Positions 53,149-61,320 of a stretch of DNA of 64,000 bases are shown piece by piece. Location of the stretch: the NCBI RefSeq assembly GCF_014322795.1, contig NZ_JAASTT010000001.1:186001-250000 (forward strand), in the 5' to 3' direction. Each line of letters starts with the position of its first letter. Position 1 is the first letter of the stretch. The notes under the pieces were generated by a model. The model was not told the origin of the DNA, ran no database searches, and worked only from the letters and a program-made list of their open reading frames with translations. A program made the translations under genes and the position numbers. The stretch is from Paenilisteria portnoyi (GTDB taxonomy: Bacteria; Bacillota; Bacilli; Lactobacillales; Listeriaceae).

Positions 53149-53966
53149 TGTCATTAATCGCGAATGAAACAAAGAAATTATCACTAAGGTTCAGCACATG
53201 GCTATATCCTCTTATTATTTTAGTTATCATTCTTGCTTTATCCGCAAGTTTTAAATCGTTTGTTCCAGACATTGATAATATCCAATTGATGTTATCTGTA
53301 AACAGCATCAGTACGTTTATGGTAGCCCTATTTTCTATTGTCGTGGCTAGCGCTGTTGTATCTTCTGAATTTAGTTATGGCACAATAAAGTTATTGTTGA
53401 TTCGGCCATATCAACGTTGGCAGATTCTCCTTTCCAAATATATCGTTGTTCTTATGTATGCAGTCCTTTTAACTATATTTACGATTGCTATGTCTTATAT
53501 TATTGGTGGGATTCTAACTTCTTTTGGAAGCCTGACACAAGATATTAGTGTAACTAATCCAACCTATTCAGAGAACGGAGATATTACAAATGTAGGACAA
53601 AATGCTCTAGATGCGATTGGTTCCCAACTAGGTTACTTCTCGATTCAACTCATTTTTTCTACTTCTATTGCATTTATGGTTTCTTCACTCTTAAGAAGTC
53701 AGGCTTTGGCTGTAGGGATTGGGCTATTCTTACTATTTATCAATAGTATTGCAGGTGGAATCACACTTATGTTGGTAGAACAATTCCAATGGTTCAAATA
53801 CATCTTTATGGCTCCACTATACTATGTAAGCATGCAGGCAAATGGCCTTGGAATGGATGTAAAAGGTCTTTCACCAGGACTAGCTATTGGGGTTCTAAGT
53901 GTATACTATATTATTTTCATGGCTCTATCCTTCATTTTTTTCCAAAAGAGAGATGTGTCCGTTTAA
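53145..53966 (+). CDS. ABC-2 type transporter permease
   Basis: 273 aa, six hydrophobic segments (e.g. LYPLIILVIILALSA, VALFSIVVASAVVSSEF, YAVLLTIFTIAMSYIIGGI). The ..SSEFSYGTIKLLLIRPYQRWQILLSKY segment is the ABC-2 signature loop (parts quoted). Works with the ATPase upstream. Start is at either of two tandem ATGs. Confidence 0.87.
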   Translation: MMSLIANETKKLSLRFSTWLYPLIILVIILALSASFKSFVPDIDNIQLMLSVNSISTFMVALFSIVVASAVVSSEFSYGTIKLLLIRPYQRWQILLSKYIVVLMYAVLLTIFTIAMSYIIGGILTSFGSLTQDISVTNPTYSENGDITNVGQNALDAIGSQLGYFSIQLIFSTSIAFMVSSLLRSQALAVGIGLFLLFINSIAGGITLMLVEQFQWFKYIFMAPLYYVSMQANGLGMDVKGLSPGLAIGVLSVYYIIFMALSFIFFQKRDVSV

Positions 53967-53977
53967 TGTCATAAACT

Positions 53978-54032
53978 AAAAAATGCCAGATAAAGAGCTA
54001 TCTCATTACGATAGTACTTTTCTGGCATTTTA
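53978..54032. terminator. Bidirectional terminator between ABC permease and yqgU
   Basis: AAAATGCCAGA (53980-53990) pairs with TCTGGCATTTT (54021-54031), with an inner CTATC/GATAG stem; A/T runs at both sides. Confidence 0.82.
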
Positions 54033-55130
54033 ATACATCTTATCCTGATGTTGTATCAAATATGATATGTCTTTTGTTTCTAAATCAATTATTTGATCAA
54101 ATAGGTAACCGTATAAACAGTATTTACCGTTTGGTGATGTAACAATAGGCTCGTTATTTATTAGTTCCAATATTGTTTCTTTCTTTTTCTCTGTAGGGTT
54201 CACTTTAACTAGCTTAAATTCTCCGCCATGGTCTTTTAACTTCTTACTTTCATACGGTTCAAATGTAAGGAATGACTCCTCTTCTACATTCAAATCATAG
54301 AATGGAAAGAATGTCCCCAACTCATCGTATACCCTAGGTGCTTCATATTGATAATAAGATTGAAAACCAAGCGTCCTAAAGTTATAGACCATAGATTTAT
54401 CTTCTTTGCTCGGCTCCATTGTTAGTAATGTATTGGCGGACACAGCAAATTTATATACATCTGCGACAACCAGGTTTTTAATCGTCTTATCGCGAATATC
54501 TTCAAGATAGAGATCTCCTCTGTCTTTTTGTGGTGATAGTTTTTGGTTGAAAATAAATAAATTATCACTATACCACGAAACAAATGGTGAATCTGTATTC
54601 AATTGAACCAAATTACCAGATGAAATATCCAATTGAAATACTTGGTAATTCCAATCTGTGTCGAACGTTGTGAGGAACATCTTATTTTGATCATCTTGAT
54701 TCCATGAAAACTCTATATTTTGCGGCTTCACTTGCTTCGTGCTCATCCGCGACCCGGCCATTGAAATAACATCTAAAGCTGCTTTATCTTTGCTTTCGGC
54801 AGAATAAATAAGGAAACAATCTCGGTTTGGGCTAATGATGACCTCTGAGATGACATGTGATGTTTCATATATTTGATGTTGCTTTCCGTTAAAAACATTG
54901 AGTCTTTCGAAGGTTACTTTTCCCTCTTTCCTCAGCTGCACTAGGACATTCTCATCATCTATCCAGCCCACAATCCGTTGAAATTCTTTAGGTCGAATGT
55001 TTAAAGTTTTAATTTCATTTGAAGTTGTTACCTTTTCTTTGCTGACAGGTGCCTGCTCATTTTGACAGCCGTAGGAAAGAAAGAAAAGTCCGAGGATTGT
55101 AATTATAAAACTTATGCGAAATTTATTCAT
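54030..55130 (-). CDS. yqgU: Lipoprotein, YqgU-like (beta-propeller type)
   Basis: 366 aa. Lipobox LSYGC at ~18-22, so lipid-anchored after Sec export. The rest has repeated strand blocks with WIDDENVLVQL, SPNRDCFLIYSAES and FSWNQDDQNKMFL, consistent with a WD40-like/TolB-type propeller. Homologue of YqgU, which in Bacillus and Listeria lies near glcK; its role is unknown. Monocistronic, between two terminators. Confidence 0.75.
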   Translation of the reverse strand: MNKFRISFIITILGLFFLSYGCQNEQAPVSKEKVTTSNEIKTLNIRPKEFQRIVGWIDDENVLVQLRKEGKVTFERLNVFNGKQHQIYETSHVISEVIISPNRDCFLIYSAESKDKAALDVISMAGSRMSTKQVKPQNIEFSWNQDDQNKMFLTTFDTDWNYQVFQLDISSGNLVQLNTDSPFVSWYSDNLFIFNQKLSPQKDRGDLYLEDIRDKTIKNLVVADVYKFAVSANTLLTMEPSKEDKSMVYNFRTLGFQSYYQYEAPRVYDELGTFFPFYDLNVEEESFLTFEPYESKKLKDHGGEFKLVKVNPTEKKKETILELINNEPIVTSPNGKYCLYGYLFDQIIDLETKDISYLIQHQDKMY

Positions 55131-55206
55131 CTCTTTCCCTCCATTTGCTAATATGTTACTACTATTTTACCCTGACATCAAGGAAGTGAAACAATCTTCC
55201 ATTTAT

Positions 55207-55262
55207 TAAAAAAAAGCTAGATGTCTACTAGCGTTACATTACTGCCAGTAGTACATCTAGCT
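55207..55262 (-). terminator. Terminator of the glcK operon
   Basis: AGCTAGATGT/ACATCTAGCT 10-bp outer stem with an inner CTACT..AGTAG arm and T8 on the minus strand, 11 nt after the glcK stop. Confidence 0.88.
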
Positions 55263-55272
55263 AAATAAGCTA

Positions 55273-56244
55273 TTATTCAGACGGTAAAGCTAACCATGCT
55301 GCACCCAATATCCCAGCGTCATTTCCAAGTGTTGCAATCGAAATCGATGTTGATTCTCGAACTGCTGGGAAAACCATACCTTCAAAATAATCTTGAATAG
55401 GATTCAAAAGTACATCACCAGCGGCCGAAACCCCGCCGCCAATGATTATTTTTTCCGGATTAAGCATATTACCGATATGGCTACATGCTAGACCGAGATA
55501 GAAACAAATGTGATCAACTACTTTTTGTGCTAGGGTATCATCCTCTGCTGCAAGGTCAAAAATCAACTTAGACGTTACGTCCTCACTTCCTTGCTGTATA
55601 GAATCTTTCAACTTAGAATCCGCTTCAAAAGACTTAGCTAAATCTTTTGCAACACGCACGATTCCTGTAGCAGAAGCAATGGTTTCTAGACAACCTTTCT
55701 TCCCACATGTACAGTCATAGGCTTCTTTACTAGTATCCACCGTGATATGACCAATTTCTCCGGCTGCGCCTTTAGCTCCATGAAGAATTTTTCCTTCTGC
55801 AAAAATACCTCCACCGACGCCCGTTCCTAATGTGACAAAGAAAACATTCGCCGAGCCTTCGCCCGCTCCTTGCCATCTTTCACCAACCGCTGCAATGTTA
55901 GCATCATTATCTAAATGAACATCTAAACCAGTAATATTTTTGAGATCAGTGGCTACATTTTGTTCTTTCGCCCAGTTTAGATTGTAGGCTCCTTTAACTG
56001 TGCCGGTTTCGTAGTTAATCGTGCCAGGCGTTCCCATTCCGATACCATAGAAAGTGTCATGATCTAAGTGTAAATCTGTTAATTTTTGATTGATACTGTC
56101 GCCGATGTTACGAACAATATGGGAGCCTTCATCTGAGATATCCGTTTCGACAGACCATTTTTCTTCAATTGTGCCATCGGTTGTTAGAATTGCAATTTTC
56201 GCAGTTGTGCCGCCAAGGTCAACGCCAATTAGTTTCTTTTCCAT
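55273..56244 (-). CDS. glcK: Glucokinase, ROK family
   Basis: 323 aa; phosphorylates glucose with ATP. Phosphate motif IGVDLGGTTAK at ~5-15, LDNDANIAAVGE catalytic Asp region, GTGVGGGIF and the ROK zinc motif CTCGKKGCLET. Forms an operon with yqgQ and gluP (start 14 nt after yqgQ). ATG at 56244 preferred; an in-frame GTG two codons upstream is possible. Confidence 0.92.
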   Translation of the reverse strand: MEKKLIGVDLGGTTAKIAILTTDGTIEEKWSVETDISDEGSHIVRNIGDSINQKLTDLHLDHDTFYGIGMGTPGTINYETGTVKGAYNLNWAKEQNVATDLKNITGLDVHLDNDANIAAVGERWQGAGEGSANVFFVTLGTGVGGGIFAEGKILHGAKGAAGEIGHITVDTSKEAYDCTCGKKGCLETIASATGIVRVAKDLAKSFEADSKLKDSIQQGSEDVTSKLIFDLAAEDDTLAQKVVDHICFYLGLACSHIGNMLNPEKIIIGGGVSAAGDVLLNPIQDYFEGMVFPAVRESTSISIATLGNDAGILGAAWLALPSE

Positions 56245-56257
56245 TTTCACATGTCTC

Positions 56258-56470
56258 CTAATCTACTACCTTATTTTTTGCTTTTTCTTTGTCTAGTTCT
56301 ACTTTGAGAATCGATCTTGCGCGAGCATAGACTTCACGATCCAGCAATTTATGTTTAAACAGTTCGGTTAGCTCGTATTCCATCATTTCGATATCCCATT
56401 GTCGCTTACCAAGATAAACGATAATGCCGTATTTTTTCAGTAATTGAGCCACATCATAGACTGTTTTCAT
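56258..56470 (-). CDS. yqgQ: YqgQ family protein (DUF910)
   Basis: 70 aa, all helical; YDVAQLLKKYGIIVYLGKRQWDIEMME is the DUF910 signature (parts quoted). Always beside glcK in Bacillus and Listeria; function unknown. Confidence 0.9.
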   Translation of the reverse strand: MKTVYDVAQLLKKYGIIVYLGKRQWDIEMMEYELTELFKHKLLDREVYARARSILKVELDKEKAKNKVVD

Positions 56471-56481
56471 AACGATACCTC

Positions 56482-58029
56482 TTATCTTGTTTGAATTTTG
56501 CTCTCTAAATAGCCTTTATAACGAACGTACGTTTCTGCATCTTGCTGTTCAACCGCGATTGTGGCTTCTTTTAATGCTTGTTCCAAGTTCCCTTGCATTT
56601 CGTAGCTACGGGCCAATAAGAAATGGGCGTGGGGATTGAATGATTCTTGCGCGATGGCTTCTCTTGCAAAATCTGCTGCTTCCACTTCATTTTCTTGAAT
56701 TGTTGCAATAACAGCCAAATTAGTATAAGTTAGCGCGTCGGCACTGCCTGAAACTTGAAGTTGATGCAAGATTTTTTGTGCTGTTTTGTAATCTGCATTT
56801 TGTATAAATGCCCCTGCTACGGCGTTGGCATTTTGTGGATCATACGGATGCTTTCCTTTGTCAAAACCAAACCACAGGAAAAATGCGGTCAGTAAAACAG
56901 CGGAAGCTCCATATAAAATTCGACGCCAATGGAAGTATTGATGAGGCATGGATAAAGCGCCAGCAATTAGAAAGCCGCCTACTAGTCCACCAATATGTCC
57001 TGCGAGATCAATGCCTTGGGAAAATAAATCAACTACTAAATTGACAACAACTAAACCGGCAATGCTGATTCCGAGTGATCTTGCATAGATATGGGGTTTT
57101 AATACAACTAGGTATAACAAGGCCCCAAAAATACCAAAGATAGCCGTACTTGCTCCTGCAGCCACATTAATGTTAAAAGCGAAACTTGCGACAACGCCAG
57201 TAATGCCAGATAGTACATAAATAAGCGCAAAACGCCACTTACCAAAGAGTTTCTCTGCCCTGGGCCCTACGATATACAGAACAACGGAGTTCATGAGTAA
57301 GTGTAGTAGTCCGATATGGATAAACATCGGTGTAATGAAGCGCCACCATTCTCCTGCAAATATGAGTGGATTGAACTTTGCGCCCCACCTAACAAGGTTA
57401 AACGTGTTAGTACTCGTACTTCCTGTGAATGTCATAATTAAAAATACAGCTATTTGAATCGCAAGCAAAACATACGTCACATATGGCTTTTCTTTGCGAG
57501 CTTGCACCTGTTCATCACTTACTTTTGTGGTGATATAGTTGATAACGACGCTACGCTCACTAGTGATGGTGCTCTCGTCTAGTTCAGTTGGAACTTGAAA
57601 TGTCTCGGCAGGTATACCGAAATCTGTTTCTAGTTGCTTTAACTGCTCATCTGCGTTTTCTGCATCGATTAATATATTGTTCAGACTTACTTTCTCATTC
57701 TCTGATTGTAATGGTTTATCGAACCATTCTGAAGTGTCCCCAACTGGCTTAAAAGGCGTGATATACATATTGACTAGTGGCAGTTTCAAACGTCCCATCT
57801 GCTTGCGTAAATCTTCGCACACACGCATTACTTGCTCAATATCTCGCTCGACGACACTAGACCAACTGAGCTCCTTCATCTGAATTCGAATAACTGGTCG
57901 CTTCTTTTGGGCTGGATTATTTAGCCATAGTTCTTGTTTCTTTTCATGAAGATGGATGAGTCGATATCCTTCCTCAATTAGAAAATAACTAGTTAATCGC
58001 CAAAAAATATACTGTTCCTGGAGGCTCAA
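56482..58029 (-). CDS. gluP: Rhomboid intramembrane serine protease GluP
   Basis: 515 aa. N-terminal ~190 residues soluble; six or seven transmembrane segments from ~185 to ~395 with HIGLLHLLMN, catalytic GAST (Ser ~294) and GHIGG (His ~345); then a TPR domain (~420-515). Cleaves membrane proteins in the plane of the membrane; in B. subtilis linked to metal transporter turnover. TTG start at 58029 with AGGGAA site. First gene of gluP-yqgQ-glcK. Confidence 0.9.
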   Translation of the reverse strand: MSLQEQYIFWRLTSYFLIEEGYRLIHLHEKKQELWLNNPAQKKRPVIRIQMKELSWSSVVERDIEQVMRVCEDLRKQMGRLKLPLVNMYITPFKPVGDTSEWFDKPLQSENEKVSLNNILIDAENADEQLKQLETDFGIPAETFQVPTELDESTITSERSVVINYITTKVSDEQVQARKEKPYVTYVLLAIQIAVFLIMTFTGSTSTNTFNLVRWGAKFNPLIFAGEWWRFITPMFIHIGLLHLLMNSVVLYIVGPRAEKLFGKWRFALIYVLSGITGVVASFAFNINVAAGASTAIFGIFGALLYLVVLKPHIYARSLGISIAGLVVVNLVVDLFSQGIDLAGHIGGLVGGFLIAGALSMPHQYFHWRRILYGASAVLLTAFFLWFGFDKGKHPYDPQNANAVAGAFIQNADYKTAQKILHQLQVSGSADALTYTNLAVIATIQENEVEAADFAREAIAQESFNPHAHFLLARSYEMQGNLEQALKEATIAVEQQDAETYVRYKGYLESKIQTR

Positions 58030-58123
58030 AAAATTCCCTGCTTTCTTTTAAAATCCAATTTATAAGTACTACTATACGCAAAAAAGCGAACATTGTAAAT
58101 CAATCTCCGCCAATTTTTTGCTA

Positions 58124-58678
58124 TTATTTCAGATTATTTTCAATCACTAGTTTTTGAACGGGTAAATCATGGGGTTCTGGCTTAAATGCAGTCGTTATTT
58201 GCTCAGTATAACATAGCGAAATAGTAGCTCCTTGATAGCCGTCTAAGTAACGATCGTAAAAACCAGCGCCAAAACCAATTCTATAGCCATCTGTACGGAA
58301 TAAAACACCGGGAACAATTAATAAATCCACTTTTGTTTTTGGAACAACCGCAGCGCTCTCTAATGGTTCATAGAGACCCAATGCTTTTTTACAGAGTTCA
58401 TCGCCATCTTCGTAGACTCGAAATTGCATCGCTTTGGTTTTATTATCGGTCTCTGGTATCGATACAATTTTTCCGTCTTGCCAAGCTTGTTTGATGATTG
58501 CTTGTGTTGCTATTTCTGGAAACCTCGCGATTGTAATCCCTATTTTCGTAGCGTTTTGCCACATTTTTTCTTGAAATAATTGTTCTGCGATAGCTTGTGA
58601 GCGTTTTTCATATGTAGCCTGATCCATTTTATTCAATTGTGTCAATATTTGTTCACGTAGGACTGCTTTGGTTGGCAT
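58124..58678 (-). CDS. fthC: 5-formyltetrahydrofolate cyclo-ligase (YqgN)
   Basis: 184 aa. Converts 5-formyl-THF to methenyl-THF using ATP. Substrate-binding RTDGYRIGFGAGFYDRYL near the C-terminus (in parts), PEIATQ and LYEP motifs are typical. Upstream is rpmG with a terminator between, so it has its own promoter. Confidence 0.9.
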   Translation of the reverse strand: MPTKAVLREQILTQLNKMDQATYEKRSQAIAEQLFQEKMWQNATKIGITIARFPEIATQAIIKQAWQDGKIVSIPETDNKTKAMQFRVYEDGDELCKKALGLYEPLESAAVVPKTKVDLLIVPGVLFRTDGYRIGFGAGFYDRYLDGYQGATISLCYTEQITTAFKPEPHDLPVQKLVIENNLK

Positions 58679-58711
58679 TTCGTCTCCTCCTTAGCCAAGA
58701 ATCTTTTCCAT

Positions 58712-58742
58712 AAAAAAAGCAACAGGTGAAAATCCTGCTGCT
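58712..58742 (-). terminator. Terminator of rpmG
   Basis: AGCAGCAGG/CCTGTTGCT stem (one wobble) and T7 on the minus strand, touching the rpmG stop. Confidence 0.82.
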
Positions 58743-58891
58743 TACTTAGTTTCGCGGTGCAAAGTGACACGGCGCAATCTTGGACAATATTTTTTTAGTT
58801 CAATACGTTCCGGGTTTTCACGTTTGTTTTTAGTAGTGATATAATTGCGATCGCCGCACTCAGTACATTCTAAAGTGATATTAACACGCAT
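58742..58891 (-). CDS. rpmG: Ribosomal protein bL33
   Basis: 49 aa: starts [20 protein letters not shown] and ends RVTLHRETK. The first CxxC pair is intact but the second is CPRL instead of CPRC, so only three of four zinc cysteines remain. GGAGGG site before the ATG. Isolated from other ribosomal genes, flanked by fthC, as in Listeria. Confidence 0.92.
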   Translation of the reverse strand: MRVNITLECTECGDRNYITTKNKRENPERIELKKYCPRLRRVTLHRETK

Positions 58892-59089
58892 TCTATTTCC
58901 CTCCAAACTCTAATCAAACTGAATTATTTATCAGACCTGTATTATAATATCATTTTTAAGGGCTTTACGCAAGGATTCCTAAGCTTTTCTTTTTATTTTG
59001 TTTACAATCTTCATTTTTGACTATGTTTTTGGCGTAATTTATGCTATAAATAGAAGTAGAGTTTAGAGAAAAGAGGTGTTATTAACACA

Positions 59090-59443
59090 ATGACTGTTCT
59101 AATCATAATTCTTCTTGCCTGTGCTGTCGTCCTGTTCTTGCTTTCATTTATGCAGAAGGGAAATAGTAAGCAGATAGAAAATGAGATGGAGGAAATCGCC
59201 TCTCAATTAATGCAAGAGAACTTCGAATTAAAAAAACGCGTGTCTACTCTAGAAAATACAATGAACGTCGATGCTGACACCGTCACTCCAGTTCGCACAT
59301 CTAGCAAAAAACTCCGTGACTTAAGAAAAAAACAAATTATTACTTTGTATACTTCTGGTGTCACTATAGAGGAAATCGTTACGCAATCGGAACTTTCAGA
59401 AGAACAAGTAAATGAAATAATTGCTGAATACGTAGCTCATTAA
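59090..59443 (+). CDS. Membrane-anchored protein with C-terminal HTH-like segment
   Basis: 117 aa. One N-terminal transmembrane helix (~2-20), coiled-coil middle (ENEMEEIASQLMQENFELKK) and a C-terminal HTH-like segment (ITLYTSGVTIEEIVTQSELSEEQVNEII pattern in part). Extended -10 TGCTATAAAT 20-30 nt before the start region gives a promoter. Conserved next to the MltG-like gene in Listeria; function unknown. Confidence 0.75.
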   Translation: MTVLIIILLACAVVLFLLSFMQKGNSKQIENEMEEIASQLMQENFELKKRVSTLENTMNVDADTVTPVRTSSKKLRDLRKKQIITLYTSGVTIEEIVTQSELSEEQVNEIIAEYVAH

Positions 59444-59475
59444 ATTGGAGATATCATAAGGGAGGAAATAATACA

Positions 59476-59970
59476 ATGAAACAATCACTTCGCATGCTGG
59501 CGTTAGGATTTTTGATTTCAGCAGTGCTCTTGCTTGTCTTTGATACGTTCTTCTCATCAAGTGCACAAGCAGAGAAATCAGCGGACCCAAAAACAACGAC
59601 AACAGCAGAAACAAAGGACAATTCAGGTTACAAAAAGAAATACGAGGATTTACTAGCGTCTCAAGAATTAGCAAAATCACAATCTGCAGAGGCTCAAAAA
59701 GCAGTAGCGGCTAAGAAAAAAGCCGAGGAAGAAAAAGCGAAACAAGCAGCAAATCAAGTCAAGAAATTCACGCTTGTTATCAAAAAAGGTGACCCTTCTT
59801 CTAAAGCAGGTAACGAATTACAATTTGCCGGTATCATTAAATCTGGTGCTGAATTCGATAAATTCTTACGTGCGAACAACTACGAGAAATATGTGCGCGA
59901 CGGTAGCTATGCTGTCGATAGTAATATGACTGCCGATCAAATCGCAAAAATTATCACGCATAAAAATTAA
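59476..59970 (+). CDS. Membrane-anchored MltG/YceG-LysM-like protein
   Basis: 164 aa. N-terminal transmembrane or signal segment (~8-25), a helical linker, and a C-terminal ~60-residue region (FTLVIKKGDPSSKAGNELQF, then VRDGSYAVDSNMTADQIAKI) that resembles the N-terminal substrate-sensing subdomain of YceG/MltG, but the transglycosylase domain itself is absent. Same operon as the preceding gene (32-nt gap). Likely cell-wall related. Confidence 0.7.
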   Translation: MKQSLRMLALGFLISAVLLLVFDTFFSSSAQAEKSADPKTTTTAETKDNSGYKKKYEDLLASQELAKSQSAEAQKAVAAKKKAEEEKAKQAANQVKKFTLVIKKGDPSSKAGNELQFAGIIKSGAEFDKFLRANNYEKYVRDGSYAVDSNMTADQIAKIITHKN

Positions 59971-59971
59971 C

Positions 59972-60011
59972 AAAAACAGGAAAGCCGCTAGCATCGCTTT
60001 CCTGTTTTTTT
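59972..60011 (+). terminator. Intrinsic terminator of the two-gene operon
   Basis: AAAACAGGAAAGC pairs with GCTTTCCTGTTTT (13 bp) followed by T-rich sequence. Confidence 0.88.
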
Positions 60012-60077
60012 GTTAGCTAAAGCGCTCTGGTTGTGTTATAATGAAGCGGTATTCCCATTATGAAAGGATGATGAATT

Positions 60078-60143
60078 ATGGATATTGTAAAGTTTGCAAA
60101 CACTAAAAACAATCACATTTTGGGAGCATTTGATTCGATTTAA
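60078..60143 (+). CDS. Short upstream ORF in the rsgA leader (21 codons)
   Basis: ATG at 60078 to TAA at 60143, encoding MDIVKFANTKNNHILGAFDS plus Ile. An AAAGGATGATG-type ribosome site precedes it and a TATAAT box lies at ~60037-60042. It ends inside a GGGAGC/GCTCCC hairpin just before the rsgA ribosome site. It could be a translated leader or a small protein. Confidence 0.45.
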   Translation: MDIVKFANTKNNHILGAFDSI

Positions 60144-60166
60144 AGCTCCCCTATTTTAAAGGAGCG
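60122..60166 (+). promoter_or_regulatory. Alternative hairpins controlling the rsgA ribosome site
   Basis: GCTCCC (60145-60150) can pair upstream with GGGAGC (60122-60127), or its GCTCC can pair downstream with GGAGC (60161-60165), which is the rsgA ribosome site AAAGGAGC. The two hairpins exclude each other, and the first overlaps the uORF 3' end, so ribosome position on the uORF could decide access to rsgA. Confidence 0.45.
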
Positions 60167-60172
60167 AAAACA

Positions 60173-61234
60173 TTGACTATTAATAAGTATGGATTTACAG
60201 ATTTTTTTGAGGCGCAAACGTTGCAGGATGGACTTATTCCTGCGCGAGTGACGGCTGTTTTTAAAGATTTTTTCAAGGTTGTATCTGAGGATGGCGAGCA
60301 TTTGGCTAAGTTGAAATATGTTGCTTTTATGGGCGCGATGAATACGGATTTGCCGGCGGTTGGTGATTTTGTAGCACTGGAAAGTCATCCGCAAGATACG
60401 TCTCTCATTCACGGTGTGCTGGACCGGAAGACGGTGTTTAAACGCAGTGACCCTGCTGGTGGTGAACAACTTGTGGCGGCGAATTTTGATTATGTTTTTA
60501 TTGTGAGTTCATTAAATCATGATTTTAACATTAATCGGTTGGAGCGTTACTTGACGATTGCTTGGGATAGTGGTGCGAAGCCAGTTGTGATTTTAACGAA
60601 GGCGGATCTCAGTGAAAATACGGCGCAAATTGTGACGGAGATTGAACTTGTGGCTTATGGTGTTCCAATTTTCGCCGTAGATAATTTATCAAAAAGTGGT
60701 TTTGACGAGATTGAAGGCTCTTTGAACCCTGGCGAAACGATTGTGTTGCTAGGTTCCTCGGGTGTTGGGAAATCTTCTTTTATCAATGCCCTATCTGGAA
60801 AAACGTTGATGAAAACGAGCGGTATACGTGAGGATGATTCAAAAGGCAAACATACGACCACGCATCGTGAATTGCATTTGTTGCCAACCGGGTTGCTTGT
60901 AATTGATACGCCTGGAATGCGCGAACTGGGAATTGGTCAAGCAAGTGACGGACTTGGTGAAACATTCCAAGATATCGAGTTGCTAGCTAACGATTGCAAA
61001 TTCCGAAATTGCCAGCATGGTAGCGAACCAGGTTGCGCCGTACAAGCCGCTTTAACGAATGGTAGCCTATCCGAGGTTCATTATGCCAATTGGATTAAAT
61101 TAAAGCGAGAACTGGCTTATTTCGAGCGTAAAAACGATCCTGTGTTACAGCGTGCAGAGAAACAGAAATGGAAAGCGGTTCATAAGGCTCTGGAGACGCA
61201 ATATAAGTCTAATTTAAAAGCGAGAAAAAAATAG
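60173..61234 (+). CDS. rsgA: Small-subunit biogenesis GTPase RsgA (second-type paralogue)
   Basis: 353 aa, circularly permuted GTPase that checks the 30S decoding site. OB-fold N-terminus, then G4 LTKAD, G1 GSSGVGKSS, G2-like ..GKHTTTHRELH, G3 DTPGMRE and the zinc motif CKFRNCQHGSEPGC. A longer N-terminus than YloQ fits the Listeria RsgA2 group. TTG start with AAAGGAGC site 6 nt before it. Terminator follows. Confidence 0.9.
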   Translation: MTINKYGFTDFFEAQTLQDGLIPARVTAVFKDFFKVVSEDGEHLAKLKYVAFMGAMNTDLPAVGDFVALESHPQDTSLIHGVLDRKTVFKRSDPAGGEQLVAANFDYVFIVSSLNHDFNINRLERYLTIAWDSGAKPVVILTKADLSENTAQIVTEIELVAYGVPIFAVDNLSKSGFDEIEGSLNPGETIVLLGSSGVGKSSFINALSGKTLMKTSGIREDDSKGKHTTTHRELHLLPTGLLVIDTPGMRELGIGQASDGLGETFQDIELLANDCKFRNCQHGSEPGCAVQAALTNGSLSEVHYANWIKLKRELAYFERKNDPVLQRAEKQKWKAVHKALETQYKSNLKARKK

Positions 61235-61246
61235 TATAACAATCAT

Positions 61247-61270
61247 CCTGCTGGAAACGGCGGGATTTTT
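61247..61270 (+). terminator. Intrinsic terminator of rsgA
   Basis: CCTGCTG-GAAA-CGGCGGG stem (GNRA loop) followed by ATTTTTTG. Confidence 0.85.
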
Positions 61271-61281
61271 TGTTGCGCAAA

Positions 61282-61314
61282 AAACCACCTACCAATTATT
61301 CTGGCAGGTGGTTT
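61282..61314 (-). terminator. Intrinsic terminator of pnp
   Basis: AAACCACCT/AGGTGGTTT stem with adjoining ACC/GGC pairing; on the minus strand followed by TTTTTTG. Six bases after the pnp stop. Confidence 0.82.
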
Positions 61315-61320
61315 GGATGG

